Shown here: one piece after another, positions 44,240-53,346 of the stretch
How the letters are laid out: every line of letters begins with the position of its first letter
Position numbering within the stretch: position 1 is the stretch's first letter
Assembly (NCBI GenBank): GCA_049511715.1
Contig: JBEKXU010000017.1
Coordinates: forward strand, 1 to 63,442
Length of the DNA: 63,442 nt
Direction of reading: 5' to 3'
From: JBEKHT01 sp049511715
GTDB taxonomy: Bacteria; Chloroflexota; Anaerolineae; Anaerolineales; RBG-16-64-43
Notes under the pieces: generated by a model
The model's database searches: none
What the model was told of the DNA's origin: nothing
What the model saw: only the letters and a program-made list of their open reading frames with translations
Program-made: the position numbers and the translations under genes

Positions 44240-45492
44240 GCCAGTTGACCTCGTTGCAGGACCCATTTCACCAGGTTTGTCCCATAGTGATACCCAAGGT
44301 GCAAGTAGGACGGAACCTGGAAAGCTATCAAGTCCGCTTGCTTCCCAGGCGTGAGACTGCCCAGCTGGTCCTCTCGGCGCAGGGCGGCGGCCGCATTGAT
44401 GGTCGAAGCCGCGATCGCTTGGGCGGGGGTCAGATGAAGGTACCGGCAGGCGATGGCGAGGATCATCTGCATGCTCTCGCATGGACTCGTGCCCGGATTC
44501 AAGTCCGAGCCCAGCGCCACAAGGGCATTGGCCTCCAGAAGCCGATCGGCAGGGGTGAAGGAGCGCTCTCCCAGTCCGAAAGAAGTTCCGGGCAGGCTGA
44601 CGGCCACAGTGGAAGATAGCCCCAGCGCCTGGATATCCCCCGAGGGGGTAGCCACCAGGTGGTCGGCGGAGGCGGCCCCTAGCTCGACCGCCAGCTTCAC
44701 CGCACCCAGGGTTTCGAACTCATCCGCATGGATCTTAAGAAGGTATCCAAGATCGCGGGCCCTTTCCAGGATCCTCCGCGCCTGATTCAGGTCGAAGGCG
44801 CCCTTGTCGCAGAAGACATCGGCAAAGAGGGGTTCTTGGTCCCCGACTAGGCTCCGCCATCGGCGCATGGCCTCGGGGAGGAGCTTCTCGACCATTTCGC
44901 GAACGTAGTCCTCCGGTCGAGAGGCAAATTCTTCCGGAAGAGCATGAGCGGGCAGGAACGTGGCCACCAAGGTCATCGGTACGAGCCCTCGCAGTCGCGC
45001 AATAGCTTCGAGCATTCGCAATTCGGTTTCCATCTCCAGGCCGTACCCGGTCTTGATCTCGCAGGTCGTTGTCCCGTGCGCCAGCATTTGTTCGAGCCTT
45101 GGGAGCGTCTCCTTGACCAGCTGGTCTGTCGAGGCCTCCCGGGTCTCGCGAACCGTCGAGAGAATTCCTCCGCCCGCCGCAAGGATCTCGGAGTAGCTTT
45201 CGCCGGCGATTCTCCGCTGAAACTCGTCCGTCCGATCGCCGATCCACATCGCGTGGGTGTGGGGGTCAACGAATCCCGGCATGAGCACGAGACCCTGGGC
45301 ATCGATTTGATGGTCTGCCGTGTGCTGACGCAGCAGGTCGCGCGTCGGGCCCACATCGACGATCCTTCCCTCGCGGATGGCCAGACCTGCGTCCGCCAGG
45401 ACCTGCAGGTCGCCCAGGCTCTTCCCGCGCTGGCCGCGCGGCGTAAGGGTCAGCAGTTGCTTGGCGGAATGGACGAGCGTATCAACCTTCAT
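44227..45492 (-). CDS. hutI: Imidazolonepropionase
   Basis: 421 residues of the amidohydrolase fold. Metal ligands: HxH in GFVDPHTHAMWIGDR, His in LKIHADEFE and Asp in LGSDLNPGTSPCESM, with the family-specific RIAGESYSEILAAGGGI substrate loop. It opens 4-imidazolone-5-propanoate to N-formimino-glutamate, step three of histidine breakdown in the cytoplasm. hutU is 1.6 kb upstream on the same strand, separated by an unrelated gene on the other strand; hutH and the final step are not in the window. Confidence 0.93.
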   Translation of the reverse strand: MKVDTLVHSAKQLLTLTPRGQRGKSLGDLQVLADAGLAIREGRIVDVGPTRDLLRQHTADHQIDAQGLVLMPGFVDPHTHAMWIGDRTDEFQRRIAGESYSEILAAGGGILSTVRETREASTDQLVKETLPRLEQMLAHGTTTCEIKTGYGLEMETELRMLEAIARLRGLVPMTLVATFLPAHALPEEFASRPEDYVREMVEKLLPEAMRRWRSLVGDQEPLFADVFCDKGAFDLNQARRILERARDLGYLLKIHADEFETLGAVKLAVELGAASADHLVATPSGDIQALGLSSTVAVSLPGTSFGLGERSFTPADRLLEANALVALGSDLNPGTSPCESMQMILAIACRYLHLTPAQAIAASTINAAAALRREDQLGSLTPGKQADLIAFQVPSYLHLGYHYGTNLVKWVLQRGQLAYSS

Positions 45493-45530
45493 TGCCTGCC
45501 AATCCTCTTCTGTTCCCCCGGGAGGGGCGG

Positions 45531-45560
45531 TTGCGCCCGCGCCCGGGGAACCCGTATAAT
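45531..45560 (+). promoter_or_regulatory. Promoter of the DUF4013 gene
   Basis: TTGCGC (45531-45536) and a perfect TATAAT (45555-45560) with an 18-base spacer; the leader to ATG 45665 is about 100 bases and ends with GAAGGAGGAGGAG. Confidence 0.6.
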
Positions 45561-45664
45561 GTCGCCCAATTCGAAGCCAGGTCCGGGACTTTCATCCGGA
45601 ACCTCTCGCCTGGGGACCGAATCTGAGCTAGCCACATCGCGAAAGAAAGAAGGAGGAGGAGATC

Positions 45665-46345
45665 ATGCAATTCGGCCTAGCCTTTTCGTACCCGTTTCAA
45701 GACAAGGAATGGATCAAGAAGGTGGGCATCGCGGCGCTGGTGTCCATCATTCCGATCGCGGGGCAGATTATCGTCCTCGGCTGGGGGTTGGAAATCACCC
45801 GCCGAGTGATCCGCAAGGATCCCGTGCCTCTGCCCGACTGGAGTGATTTCGGCGGCCATGTGGTGCGGGGAATCCAGGGTTTCGTCATCGGCCTCGTGTA
45901 TGCGCTCCCGCTCATCCTGCTGGTCATCTGCCAGAACGTGCTCACCTTTGGTGTGCGTGCCATCAGTTCCTCCAGCAATGGCAGCGCGGCCTTTTCCGCT
46001 ATGACGGGAGCCGTAAGCGTCTGCTTCGGTTGTGTGACGTTCCTGTACTCGCTGGCCATGACCTTGGTTCTCCCCGCGGCATTCGGTAGCTTCGCGGCCA
46101 GCGATCAGATCGGGACCGCCTTCCGCTTCAGCGAAGTCTTCGGCCTCGTCCGAAGTGTCCCCTCCGTCTTTCTTCTGACTCTCCTGGGCACAATTGTCGC
46201 GGGCGTTATCGGAGGCCTGGGAGTGATCGTTTGCGTAATCGGTGTGTTCGTCACCTATGCCTATGCGCTCGCCGTGGATGGCCACCTGTGGGGTCAAGCC
46301 TACACCCAGGCTGCAGCGGCCCGTGGTGCTCCACCGGCAGCCTGA
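45665..46345 (+). CDS. DUF4013 membrane protein
   Basis: 226 residues, with the typical opening FGLAFSYPFQDKEWIKKVGI, then helices (IAALVSIIPIAGQIIVLGWGL, and three or four more) and the loop DPVPLPDWSDFGGHVVRG that marks DUF4013. It ends VTYAYALAVDGHLWGQAYTQ. The family is common in archaea, Chloroflexi and Gram-positives; function unknown. Strong ribosome site (GGAGGAGGAG) and a strong terminator show a single-gene unit. Confidence 0.85.
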   Translation: MQFGLAFSYPFQDKEWIKKVGIAALVSIIPIAGQIIVLGWGLEITRRVIRKDPVPLPDWSDFGGHVVRGIQGFVIGLVYALPLILLVICQNVLTFGVRAISSSSNGSAAFSAMTGAVSVCFGCVTFLYSLAMTLVLPAAFGSFAASDQIGTAFRFSEVFGLVRSVPSVFLLTLLGTIVAGVIGGLGVIVCVIGVFVTYAYALAVDGHLWGQAYTQAAAARGAPPAA

Positions 46346-46373
46346 GATTCCGTCTTCGACCATGAGCCCGTCT

Positions 46374-46415
46374 GCGGCGGAGCCAGGACCAAGATCTGGC
46401 TCCGCCGCGTATCTT
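46374..46415 (+). terminator. Strong terminator after the DUF4013 gene
   Basis: A perfect 13-bp stem, GCGGCGGAGCCAG (46374-46386) with CTGGCTCCGCCGC (46396-46408), has a nine-base loop and is followed by GTATCTTT. Confidence 0.85.
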
Positions 46416-47098
46416 TGGGTCGGCCGCCGCCCGTTCGGTTTATGGAGGACACTCTCTTTGCGCCGGGTCTTCCGCTCTTTCGGCCCCCGAGCTCCCCGAC
46501 CGCACTGGAGAGCAGACCGGCCATCCCCAGGCTGCATCGCGCGGCGAAGCCTGGAGAGATCTTGCCCGGGTCCATCCCAAGCCTCTGAGCAGAAAGGGCA
46601 CGGAGGGGTGTAGACCATGGGATAGCGGCTGCGGATCACGGTGTCAGCGATCCGAGATCCCGGTGATCTGAAAACGCATCCATGCTGCCCCTGGGGGAGG
46701 CCATGGCCAATCAGGGTCGACCCATTCCGGGGGCTGGCCGGCATTTCGCGGCGTGACGAGTTGGGATCCACGCCAAGGAACTCCGATCCCCAGCCGGGCC
46801 CACCATCCGGGGACCGGTTCGCAGACCCTTCTGCCTGTGGCGGCCTGGGGCCAAGCCCCGGGAAGGGATCATAATCGTGGGGAGAGTCACCGCCAAAAGG
46901 GGCCCACCTTCGGCGTTCGGGTCGTGAGCTGAGTGGACTGCGCGCCCGGAGAGCAGATCTCAGCAGATACGCCTGCGGTGGCAAGTCGGCCCCGTGGCTC
47001 CACTTGCAGGAGGGTAACTCGCGGGGCGCCCCGCCGCAGGCGGCACATCTCCCGTCGGAAGCCGATGCCCAGAGATTCCGGAGAGGGGACGTGGGGCC
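46416..47098. other. Gene-poor stretch between DUF4013 and hutU
   Basis: About 680 bases. I see open frames on both strands but none with a ribosome site, known motif or convincing composition. A minus-strand frame with a CPFC motif near 46600 is short and ambiguous. Near 46930-47090 the sequence is G/C-rich with several inverted repeats, probably the 3' end of the convergent hutU unit. Confidence 0.35.
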
Positions 47099-48745
47099 TC
47101 ACTTCAACATGGGCATGCGCAGGCCGTTGCGTTTGGCCGCTGAAATGGCTTCCGGATAGCCGGCATCGGCGTGCCGCACCACCCCTAGCCCGGGGTCTGT
47201 TGTCAGCACTCTTTCGAGACGGCGAGCGGCTTCCGGGGTCCCATCTGCCACAATCACCTGCCCCGCGTGCTGGGAATAGCCGATGCCCACCCCCCCGCCG
47301 TGGTGGAACGATACCCAGGTTGCTCCGCCGACGGCATTGATCAGTGCGTTGAGAATGGGCCAGTCGGAGATGGCGTCACTTCCATCCAGCATGCCCTCGG
47401 TCTCACGGTTGGGCGAGGCCACGGAACCGGCATCAAGGTGGTCGCGACCGATAACGATCGGCGCCTCCAACTCGCCGCTGGCCACCATCTCGTTAAAACG
47501 CAGCCCGGCTCTTGCCCGTTCTCCGTACCCAAGCCAGCAGATACGGGCGGGAAGTCCCTGGAACTTGACTTTTTCCCGGGCGAGCCTTAGCCAGCGCTGA
47601 AGACCCTGATTCTGGGGGAAGAGTTCGAGGATCGCTTGGTCGGTTTTGTAGATGTCCTCAGGGTTTCCTGACAATGCGACCCAGCGAAAGGGACCCTTGC
47701 CCTCGCAAAAGAGAGGACGGATGTACGCTGGCACGAAGCCTGGGAATTCAAAGGCCTCCCTCACCCCCGCGTCATAAGCCCGCTGCCGCAGGTTGTTTCC
47801 GTAGTCGAACACCTCGGACCCCTGTTGTTGGAAGCGCAGCATGGCTCTTACCTGCTCGGCCATGGCGGCCAGGGACTTTTGCTCATATTCCTTCGGGGCG
47901 CGCTGGCGAAGGGCCGCCGCTTCGTCCAGGGTGAGGTGGTTCGGGACGTAGGACAGCACATCGTGGGCTGGGGTCTGGTCCGTAACGAGATCGGGGGTGA
48001 CTCCTCGCACGGCGAGCTGCGCGAAAACGTCCGCCGCGTTCGCGATCAGCCCGATCGACTTGGGAATCTTTTGTGCCTGGGCCTTCTCGACCAGGGTCAT
48101 GGCTTCCTCCAGATCCTCCACCACGGTGTCGACATAGCCGGATTGCAGCCGACGTCGCGCCCGCGCGGGATCCACCTCCACAATCAGCCCGACGCCTTCA
48201 TTCATCGTGACGGCCAGCGGTTGGGCTCCCCCCATCCCTCCGAGCCCGGCGCTGAGGACGAACTTTCCGCGGAGCGATGGCCAGCCGCGCTTGCGGGCTG
48301 CCGCGGCAAACGTTTCGTATGTTCCCTGAAGGATGCCTTGAGTGCCAATGTAGATCCACGACCCAGCCGTCATCTGCCCAAACATGGTGAGGCCCTGGGC
48401 GGCCAGTTCGTCGAACTTATCCTGGGTAGCCCAATGCGGCACGAGGTTGGAGTTCGCCAGAAGCACCCGTGGGGCGTCCGGATGGGTCTTGAAGATGACG
48501 ATCGGTTTTCCGGATTGAACCAGTAGCGTCTCGTCGTCCGCGAGCTCTCGCAACGAAGCCACTATGGCATCGAAACAGTCCCAATTGCGAGCCGCCTGGC
48601 CGCGTCCGCCGTACACCACCAGATCCTCCGGGCGTTCGGCCACCTCCGGATCCAGGTTGTTCATCAGCAGGCGCAGCGCTGCCTCCTGGAGCCAACCCTT
48701 ACACGTGATTCTGCTTCCGCGTGGGGCTCGAATGGTTCTGGTCAT
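47099..48745 (-). CDS. hutU: Urocanate hydratase
   Basis: 548 residues from ATG 48745 with GGGAG six bases upstream; the open frame extends further but the family starts here (TRTIRAPRGSRITCKGWLQE). The core motifs VVYGGRGQAARNWDCFDAIV, TGTQGILQGTYETF-like IGTQGILQGTYETFAAAARK and the conserved Cys in RICWLGYGERARAG are present, as is the NAD-binding GLGGMGGAQP. It converts urocanate to 4-imidazolone-5-propanoate with tightly bound NAD+. Its product is used by HutI encoded downstream. Length normal. Confidence 0.95.
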   Translation of the reverse strand: MTRTIRAPRGSRITCKGWLQEAALRLLMNNLDPEVAERPEDLVVYGGRGQAARNWDCFDAIVASLRELADDETLLVQSGKPIVIFKTHPDAPRVLLANSNLVPHWATQDKFDELAAQGLTMFGQMTAGSWIYIGTQGILQGTYETFAAAARKRGWPSLRGKFVLSAGLGGMGGAQPLAVTMNEGVGLIVEVDPARARRRLQSGYVDTVVEDLEEAMTLVEKAQAQKIPKSIGLIANAADVFAQLAVRGVTPDLVTDQTPAHDVLSYVPNHLTLDEAAALRQRAPKEYEQKSLAAMAEQVRAMLRFQQQGSEVFDYGNNLRQRAYDAGVREAFEFPGFVPAYIRPLFCEGKGPFRWVALSGNPEDIYKTDQAILELFPQNQGLQRWLRLAREKVKFQGLPARICWLGYGERARAGLRFNEMVASGELEAPIVIGRDHLDAGSVASPNRETEGMLDGSDAISDWPILNALINAVGGATWVSFHHGGGVGIGYSQHAGQVIVADGTPEAARRLERVLTTDPGLGVVRHADAGYPEAISAAKRNGLRMPMLK

Positions 48746-48788
48746 TAGACTCTCCCTGTGAAGCGAGGACTTGGGCTGGCCGGGACAC

Positions 48789-49301
48789 CTACCAGCGATC
48801 CCAGTGGACAACTTGGTCAAACGAATTCCGTCCTGAAGGTCGAGGTCCGGCCTTGAATGCGGCCTCATCTTGAGGATAGCCAAAGGAGATCGCCACATTG
48901 GGGAAAGAGGCCGGAGGAATGCCCAGCAGGTCGCGAGCCGCCTCGGGGTCGTAGATGCTTGCGAGACAAGAGCCAATACCTAGCTCCAGGGCGGCCAGCT
49001 GCATATAGGCGGCGGCTTGGCCGGCATCAAAGGGAATCGACCAACGTTCGGATGGATCGGAAGTGGCAATGACGACACCCAGGGCTGCTCCTGCTAGGTG
49101 ACCTGCGAAGGGGCCGAGTCGAGCCAGGGCCTGCAGCGTTTCCCGATTCTGGAGGGCCACAAACTGCCAGGGTTGAGAATTCTTCGAGGATTGTGCCCGC
49201 CTTCCGGCGTTCAGGATGGTGCGAACAGCCTCCCGGGGAAGGGGGACGGATTTGAACTCGCGGATGGCCCGCTTGCGGTGAATAGCCTCGAAGACCTCCA
49301 T
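48789..49301 (-). CDS. Nitroreductase-family flavoprotein
   Basis: 170 residues from ATG 49301 (EVFEAIHRKRAIREFKSVPL); AAGGAG precedes it, whereas an upstream start would add an unrelated extension. FMN-binding residues: RKRAIREF at the N-terminus, SSKNSQPWQFVAL, and AAYMQLAALELGIGSCLASI. It is a homodimeric NAD(P)H-dependent oxidoreductase; substrate unknown. It lies 43 bases upstream of the hutU start and could be co-transcribed with hutU, although they share no pathway. Confidence 0.85.
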   Translation of the reverse strand: MEVFEAIHRKRAIREFKSVPLPREAVRTILNAGRRAQSSKNSQPWQFVALQNRETLQALARLGPFAGHLAGAALGVVIATSDPSERWSIPFDAGQAAAYMQLAALELGIGSCLASIYDPEAARDLLGIPPASFPNVAISFGYPQDEAAFKAGPRPSGRNSFDQVVHWDRW

Positions 49302-49450
49302 GCGATACTCCTTTCCAGTGCTAGCCGAGTGGCAGCTGAGAGGCTCAGGAGGCAATTGAAGAGGGACGACCTTTGGGCCCTACGCCACAGCCCGGAGGCG
49401 CGCACATTGCCGCCTCGGGGGTAGGTCTGAGGCGACTGGCGAGGTGTCTT

Positions 49451-49702
49451 TCAGTCGAGAGTGGGTCGCTTGATCTCCGGCAGCGGGCGCAGGTAGACGT
49501 TGCGTGAATCGAAGTCGCCGATGTAACCCGAATTGCGCAGATTCTCGAGTTCATGATCCTGCAATTCGTGGCCGAACTTGCCCTCTCGCAGGAAATCGCC
49601 GGTCACAATATCTTGCAAGGTGCCCTCGCCCCAATCCACCACAACGGTTCCGTCCTGCAAGGCGTAGACCCATTCCCGATGAATTGGCGTTCCGGTGTTC
49701 AT
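49451..49702 (-). CDS. Small hypothetical protein
   Basis: 83 residues, soluble, acidic, no Cys. It starts NTGTPIHREWVYALQDGTVV and ends LPEIKRPTLD. The motif DWGEGTLQDIVTGDFL hints at a small beta-rich domain. A good ribosome site (GGGAGG six bases before ATG) and non-overlapping position support a real gene. No family recognised. Confidence 0.6.
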   Translation of the reverse strand: MNTGTPIHREWVYALQDGTVVVDWGEGTLQDIVTGDFLREGKFGHELQDHELENLRNSGYIGDFDSRNVYLRPLPEIKRPTLD

Positions 49703-49874
49703 TCTGTGCCTCCCTGGGCCTCAAGGGTTGCGTCGCGCTAGCACCCAACGGTGACGGTCAACGACACCATGAACTCTCAGATAAGAATGCGACGAGGGAA
49801 GCGCAATTTGAGTGTATCACAAAGGATGAGGGTAGGAAGCGGAAGAGGCGCCTGGATGCGAATCCCCGCAAATT

Positions 49875-49907
49875 TGCAAAAAAGGCCGCCCCTTCTGTGA
49901 GGGCGGC
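49875..49907 (-). terminator. Terminator of the Rrf2 gene
   Basis: On the minus strand GCCGCCC (49907-49901) pairs with GGGCGGC (49891-49885) around an 8-base loop and is followed by CTTTTTT. On the + strand it is preceded by the A run and followed by a weak T run, so it may serve both ways. Confidence 0.75.
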
Positions 49908-49949
49908 GCTCTCTTTCTGGCAATTTGCCTTCGTTCCGGGAGGGCTCCG

Positions 49950-50375
49950 TCAGGCAGCCTCGGCCCCCCGGCCTAGAGGCTTCAGGACCTGCGAAAAGCG
50001 GGTGGCCCTCAATTTGTCCACGAGCTCTTCTTGAAGCTGGCACCAAAGCGGGCTGAGAGCGCAATCCTTGCCGAACGGGCAGTCGTCGGAATCGAGGGCA
50101 CACTCATTGATCTGGATGGGCCCGTCGATGGCCTCGATCACCTCCAGCAGGCTGATTTCGGAGGCAGATCGGGCCAGCGTAACGCCCCCTCGCGCTCCGC
50201 GCGAGGTCTGCACCAGACCAGCGACGGACAACTGCGAGATGATCTTGGCCAAGAAAGAGGGCGGGATGTGCTTTTCACGGGCAATCACGTTGGTTGGAGA
50301 TCGTCCGTCGCCTTCGCGCTCGGCCAAGTAGAGAATCGCACGGATCGCGTAATCGGCCTGACGTGTGATTTCCAT
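49950..50375 (-). CDS. Rrf2-family iron-sulfur transcription regulator
   Basis: 141 residues. Winged helix-turn-helix at the N-terminus (EITRQADYAIRAILYLAERE, recognition helix near PPSFLAKIISQLSVAG) with wing RGARGGVTLAR. Four Cys follow: C92, C99, C105 and C112 in NECALDSDDCPFGKDCALSP-like spacing (Cx6Cx5C), matching Fe-S sensing members such as NsrR/IscR. It may sense iron-sulfur status, NO or redox. Neighbours do not include isc or suf genes, so its target is not evident. Confidence 0.85.
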   Translation of the reverse strand: MEITRQADYAIRAILYLAEREGDGRSPTNVIAREKHIPPSFLAKIISQLSVAGLVQTSRGARGGVTLARSASEISLLEVIEAIDGPIQINECALDSDDCPFGKDCALSPLWCQLQEELVDKLRATRFSQVLKPLGRGAEAA

Positions 50376-50669
50376 TGCACCTACTCTTCGTCGCCTATCT
50401 TGGCTTTTGCGGATGAAAAATGTCTACTTGAAGTGTAAGAGGCATCCGGAAGGTGCTCAAGTGACAGAGGTCACGGGGCCGGCGTGACCTTTAGCGATCC
50501 ACATTGCCGGAAAAAGGGTTCAGGCTGATTCTGAAAGGTTTGCGAGCCTGTGGCCAGCAGTCGTGGTTCGCTCTTCCCTCCCTCGCGTGCTGCGTTTTCT
50601 CTTGTGGTATCATCGCGGGCACTCGTTCTGCACGATCTTTCTCTGACATCGCCTCCAGAAGGTGAGCGC

Positions 50670-52028
50670 TTGAATGGCATTTGTGTAGTCGGGGTGGGCT
50701 ACGTGGGCCTTGTTACCGCTGCTGGCTTTGCCGACCTCGGCAATCGTGTGGTCGCGCTGGACATCAACGAGGAGCGCATCGAAAAGCTGAGACTGGGGAT
50801 CCTTCCCATCTATGAGCCGGGGCTGGAGGAGCTCGTCCGCCGGAACGTCGGAGCGGGTCGACTTTCTTTCACGACTTCTTACACCGAGGGGCTGAGTCAG
50901 GCGGAATTTGTCTTTATTGCCGTGGGCACTCCAGAGGGAGCCGATGGGGACGCCGATCTGCGCTACGTCCAGGCGGCTGCCCAGGCCATCGCGCGGGCCA
51001 TGACTCACGACTTGATCATAGTCAACAAGTCGACGGTGCCGGTCGGCACCGGCGACTGGGTGGCAGAAGTCATCCGTGCCAATCAGCCGAGCCCAGTCCG
51101 TTTTGCGGTCGTCTCTTGCCCCGAATTCCTTCGAGAAGGCTCGGCCATCCAGGACTTTCTCAACCCGGCACGCACCATTCTCGGGTCCCTGGACCAAGAA
51201 GCGGCCCACCAGGTCGCGCAACTGCACCTGCCGTTGCGGGCTCCAATCATGATCACCGACCTTCGCACGGCGGAGATGATTAAGTACGCCTCGAATGCTT
51301 TCCTCGCGGCCAAGGTCTCCTTCATTAACGAGATTGCCAACATCTGTGAGGCGCTGGGGGCGGACATCAAAGAAGTGGCGGCGGGCATGGGCTACGACCC
51401 CCGCATTGGGAAGTTCTTCCTGGACGCCGGGATCGGATACGGGGGATCCTGTTTCCCCAAGGACGTCAAGGCTCTGGCCCACATGGCCCAAGTGCAAGGT
51501 CGGCATCCCCAGTTGCTGCGGGCAGTGATGGAAATCAACGAGGATCGAATCGAGCGGATGGTGGAACGGGTGCAGGAAGTGCTGGGGGACTTGGGGGGCA
51601 AGACCCTTGGAATCCTCGGTCTGGCCTTCAAGCCGAACACGGATGACATGCGCGAGGCTCCCTCGATCCGAATCGCCGCGCGGCTTCAAACGAAAGGAGC
51701 CTTGGTGCGGGCTTACGACCCGGTGGCGATGGAAAACGCGGCGCGGGTCATGCCGGGCGTGAAGATGGCTGCGGACGCCTACGAGCTGGCCGAGCACTGT
51801 GACGCCCTGCTGGTATGCACCGAATGGAACGAGTTTCGGCAACTGGACTTCGGGCGACTGCGAGAGCTCATGCGTCGCCCGATTCTCGTGGATGGCCGCA
51901 ATCTGTATGATCCCGCAGAGATGCGGGCCCTGGGATTTCATTATCGGGGCCTGGGCAGAGGCTCGAACGGACCGCTTGAGGGTTCCCCCAAAGACACGGT
52001 CGGCTCGGCGCTGGAGAGGGGGGCATGA
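50670..52028 (+). CDS. ugd: UDP-glucose 6-dehydrogenase
   Basis: 452 residues from a TTG at 50670 with AAGGTGA just upstream; the frame is open further but the Rossmann strand starts here (GICVVGVGYVGLVTAAGFAD). NAD motif GVGYVG, the STVPVGTG turn, the catalytic Cys in GYGGSCFPKDVKAL and the C-terminal UDP domain (GLAFKPNTDDMREAPS) are complete. It oxidises UDP-Glc to UDP-GlcA in two steps. It probably supplies uronic acid for the glycan locus at 1-19 kb. Translation is coupled (ATGA) to the M16 gene. Confidence 0.93.
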   Translation: MNGICVVGVGYVGLVTAAGFADLGNRVVALDINEERIEKLRLGILPIYEPGLEELVRRNVGAGRLSFTTSYTEGLSQAEFVFIAVGTPEGADGDADLRYVQAAAQAIARAMTHDLIIVNKSTVPVGTGDWVAEVIRANQPSPVRFAVVSCPEFLREGSAIQDFLNPARTILGSLDQEAAHQVAQLHLPLRAPIMITDLRTAEMIKYASNAFLAAKVSFINEIANICEALGADIKEVAAGMGYDPRIGKFFLDAGIGYGGSCFPKDVKALAHMAQVQGRHPQLLRAVMEINEDRIERMVERVQEVLGDLGGKTLGILGLAFKPNTDDMREAPSIRIAARLQTKGALVRAYDPVAMENAARVMPGVKMAADAYELAEHCDALLVCTEWNEFRQLDFGRLRELMRRPILVDGRNLYDPAEMRALGFHYRGLGRGSNGPLEGSPKDTVGSALERGA

Positions 52029-53317
52029 CCTCCGGCCGCATCCATCGGGCCAGATTGCGCAACGGCCTTCAGATCCTGTTGAAGGAGATCCACACCGCGC
52101 CGATCATCAGTGCATGGCTCTGGTTCCGAGTCGGATCGCGCAATGAGCGCCCCGGCCTGACCGGTGTCTCGCACTGGGTGGAACACATGCAGTTCAAGGG
52201 GACACCGACCCACCCGGCGGGCAGCGTGGATCGGGCAATCTCTCGAGAAGGCGGGGTGTGGAACGCCATGACCTGGTTGGACTGGACCGCCTACTATGAG
52301 ACTCTGCCTGCGGATCGTCTAGATTTGGCCCTGCGCATCGAGTCCGATCGGATGGTCAACAGCCTATTCGCTCCAAGGGAGGTGACCTCGGAGCGAACCG
52401 TGATCATCTCGGAACGGCAGGGAAATGAAAACGAACCGACCTTCCGTCTCTCAGAGGAGGTCCAGGCCGCGGCCTTCCGGGTGCATTCGTACCATCATGA
52501 GGTCATCGGGGATGTATCGGACCTCGCCTCCATGACCCGCGAGGACCTGGTTCAGCACTATCACCACTTCTATGTTCCCAACAACGCGGTGCTCACGGCG
52601 GCTGGAGATTTTCAGTGGCATCCAGTCCTGGACCGGATACGCGAATTGTTCGGGAATGTCCCCTCAGGAACGCCGCCGGCCGTGTTGACGCGGCCGGAGC
52701 CGCCCCAGCATGGGGAGCGCCGGGTGGTGGTCGAGGGGCCCGGAGAGACCTCCTACCTCGAAGTGGCCTACCATGTTCCCTGCGCGTCCGAGGCCGATTT
52801 CTTTCCCCTGGTCGTCCTGGATTCCATTCTGGCCGGGCCGAGCAACTTGAACCTATTCGGGACCGGCATCTCGAACAAGACATCCCGTTTGTACCAGGCG
52901 CTGGTCGACACGGAGTTAGCCGCCGGAGTGAGTGGGGGGATGGCCGCCACTTTGGACCCCTACCTCTATACTCTCACCGCGACCGTGCGCAACGGGCGGA
53001 CACCGGAACAAGTGTTGAGCGCGCTGGACCAAGAGCTGCGGCGCTTGGCCGAGGAGTCCGTCCAGGAGGAAGAGCTGACGCGGGCCGTGAAACAGGCTCG
53101 GGCCATTTTCGCCTATGGAAGCGAAACCGTCACCAACCAGGCCTTTTGGATGGGATATGCGGAGATGTTCGCCAACTACAGCTGGTTCGAGACCTACCTG
53201 CAGAATCTAGAATCTGTGCGAGGGGAGGATGTACTGAGGGTGGCTCGCAAGTTTCTCTCCAAGAGGAATCGCACCGTTGGGTTCTACCTTCCGACCGAAG
53301 GCGCGACGGGAATCTGA
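52025..53317 (+). CDS. M16 zinc metallopeptidase (active subunit)
   Basis: 430 residues. The inverted zinc motif HxxEH is present as H50-W-V-E53-H54 in GVSHWVEHMQFKGTP, and the distal Glu lies in the SERTVIISERQGNENEP region. The C-terminal R/Y-type region (NKTSRLYQALVDTELAAGVS) binds substrate. M16 enzymes degrade peptides in a closed chamber made by active and inactive halves. The next gene encodes the likely inactive half. Start ATG overlaps the ugd stop. Confidence 0.9.
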   Translation: MTSGRIHRARLRNGLQILLKEIHTAPIISAWLWFRVGSRNERPGLTGVSHWVEHMQFKGTPTHPAGSVDRAISREGGVWNAMTWLDWTAYYETLPADRLDLALRIESDRMVNSLFAPREVTSERTVIISERQGNENEPTFRLSEEVQAAAFRVHSYHHEVIGDVSDLASMTREDLVQHYHHFYVPNNAVLTAAGDFQWHPVLDRIRELFGNVPSGTPPAVLTRPEPPQHGERRVVVEGPGETSYLEVAYHVPCASEADFFPLVVLDSILAGPSNLNLFGTGISNKTSRLYQALVDTELAAGVSGGMAATLDPYLYTLTATVRNGRTPEQVLSALDQELRRLAEESVQEEELTRAVKQARAIFAYGSETVTNQAFWMGYAEMFANYSWFETYLQNLESVRGEDVLRVARKFLSKRNRTVGFYLPTEGATGI

Positions 53318-53346
53318 CTCAGACCAAAACCTTGCAGAAAACCAGG

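Noticed and set aside
46530..46620. Minus-strand frame with CPFC, as a zinc-ribbon protein
   Set aside because: Only one CxxC, no second knuckle, no ribosome site, and composition like its non-coding surroundings.
44227..48745. hutI and hutU as one operon
   Set aside because: They are on the same strand but separated by 1.6 kb containing a DUF4013 gene on the opposite strand with its own promoter and terminator.
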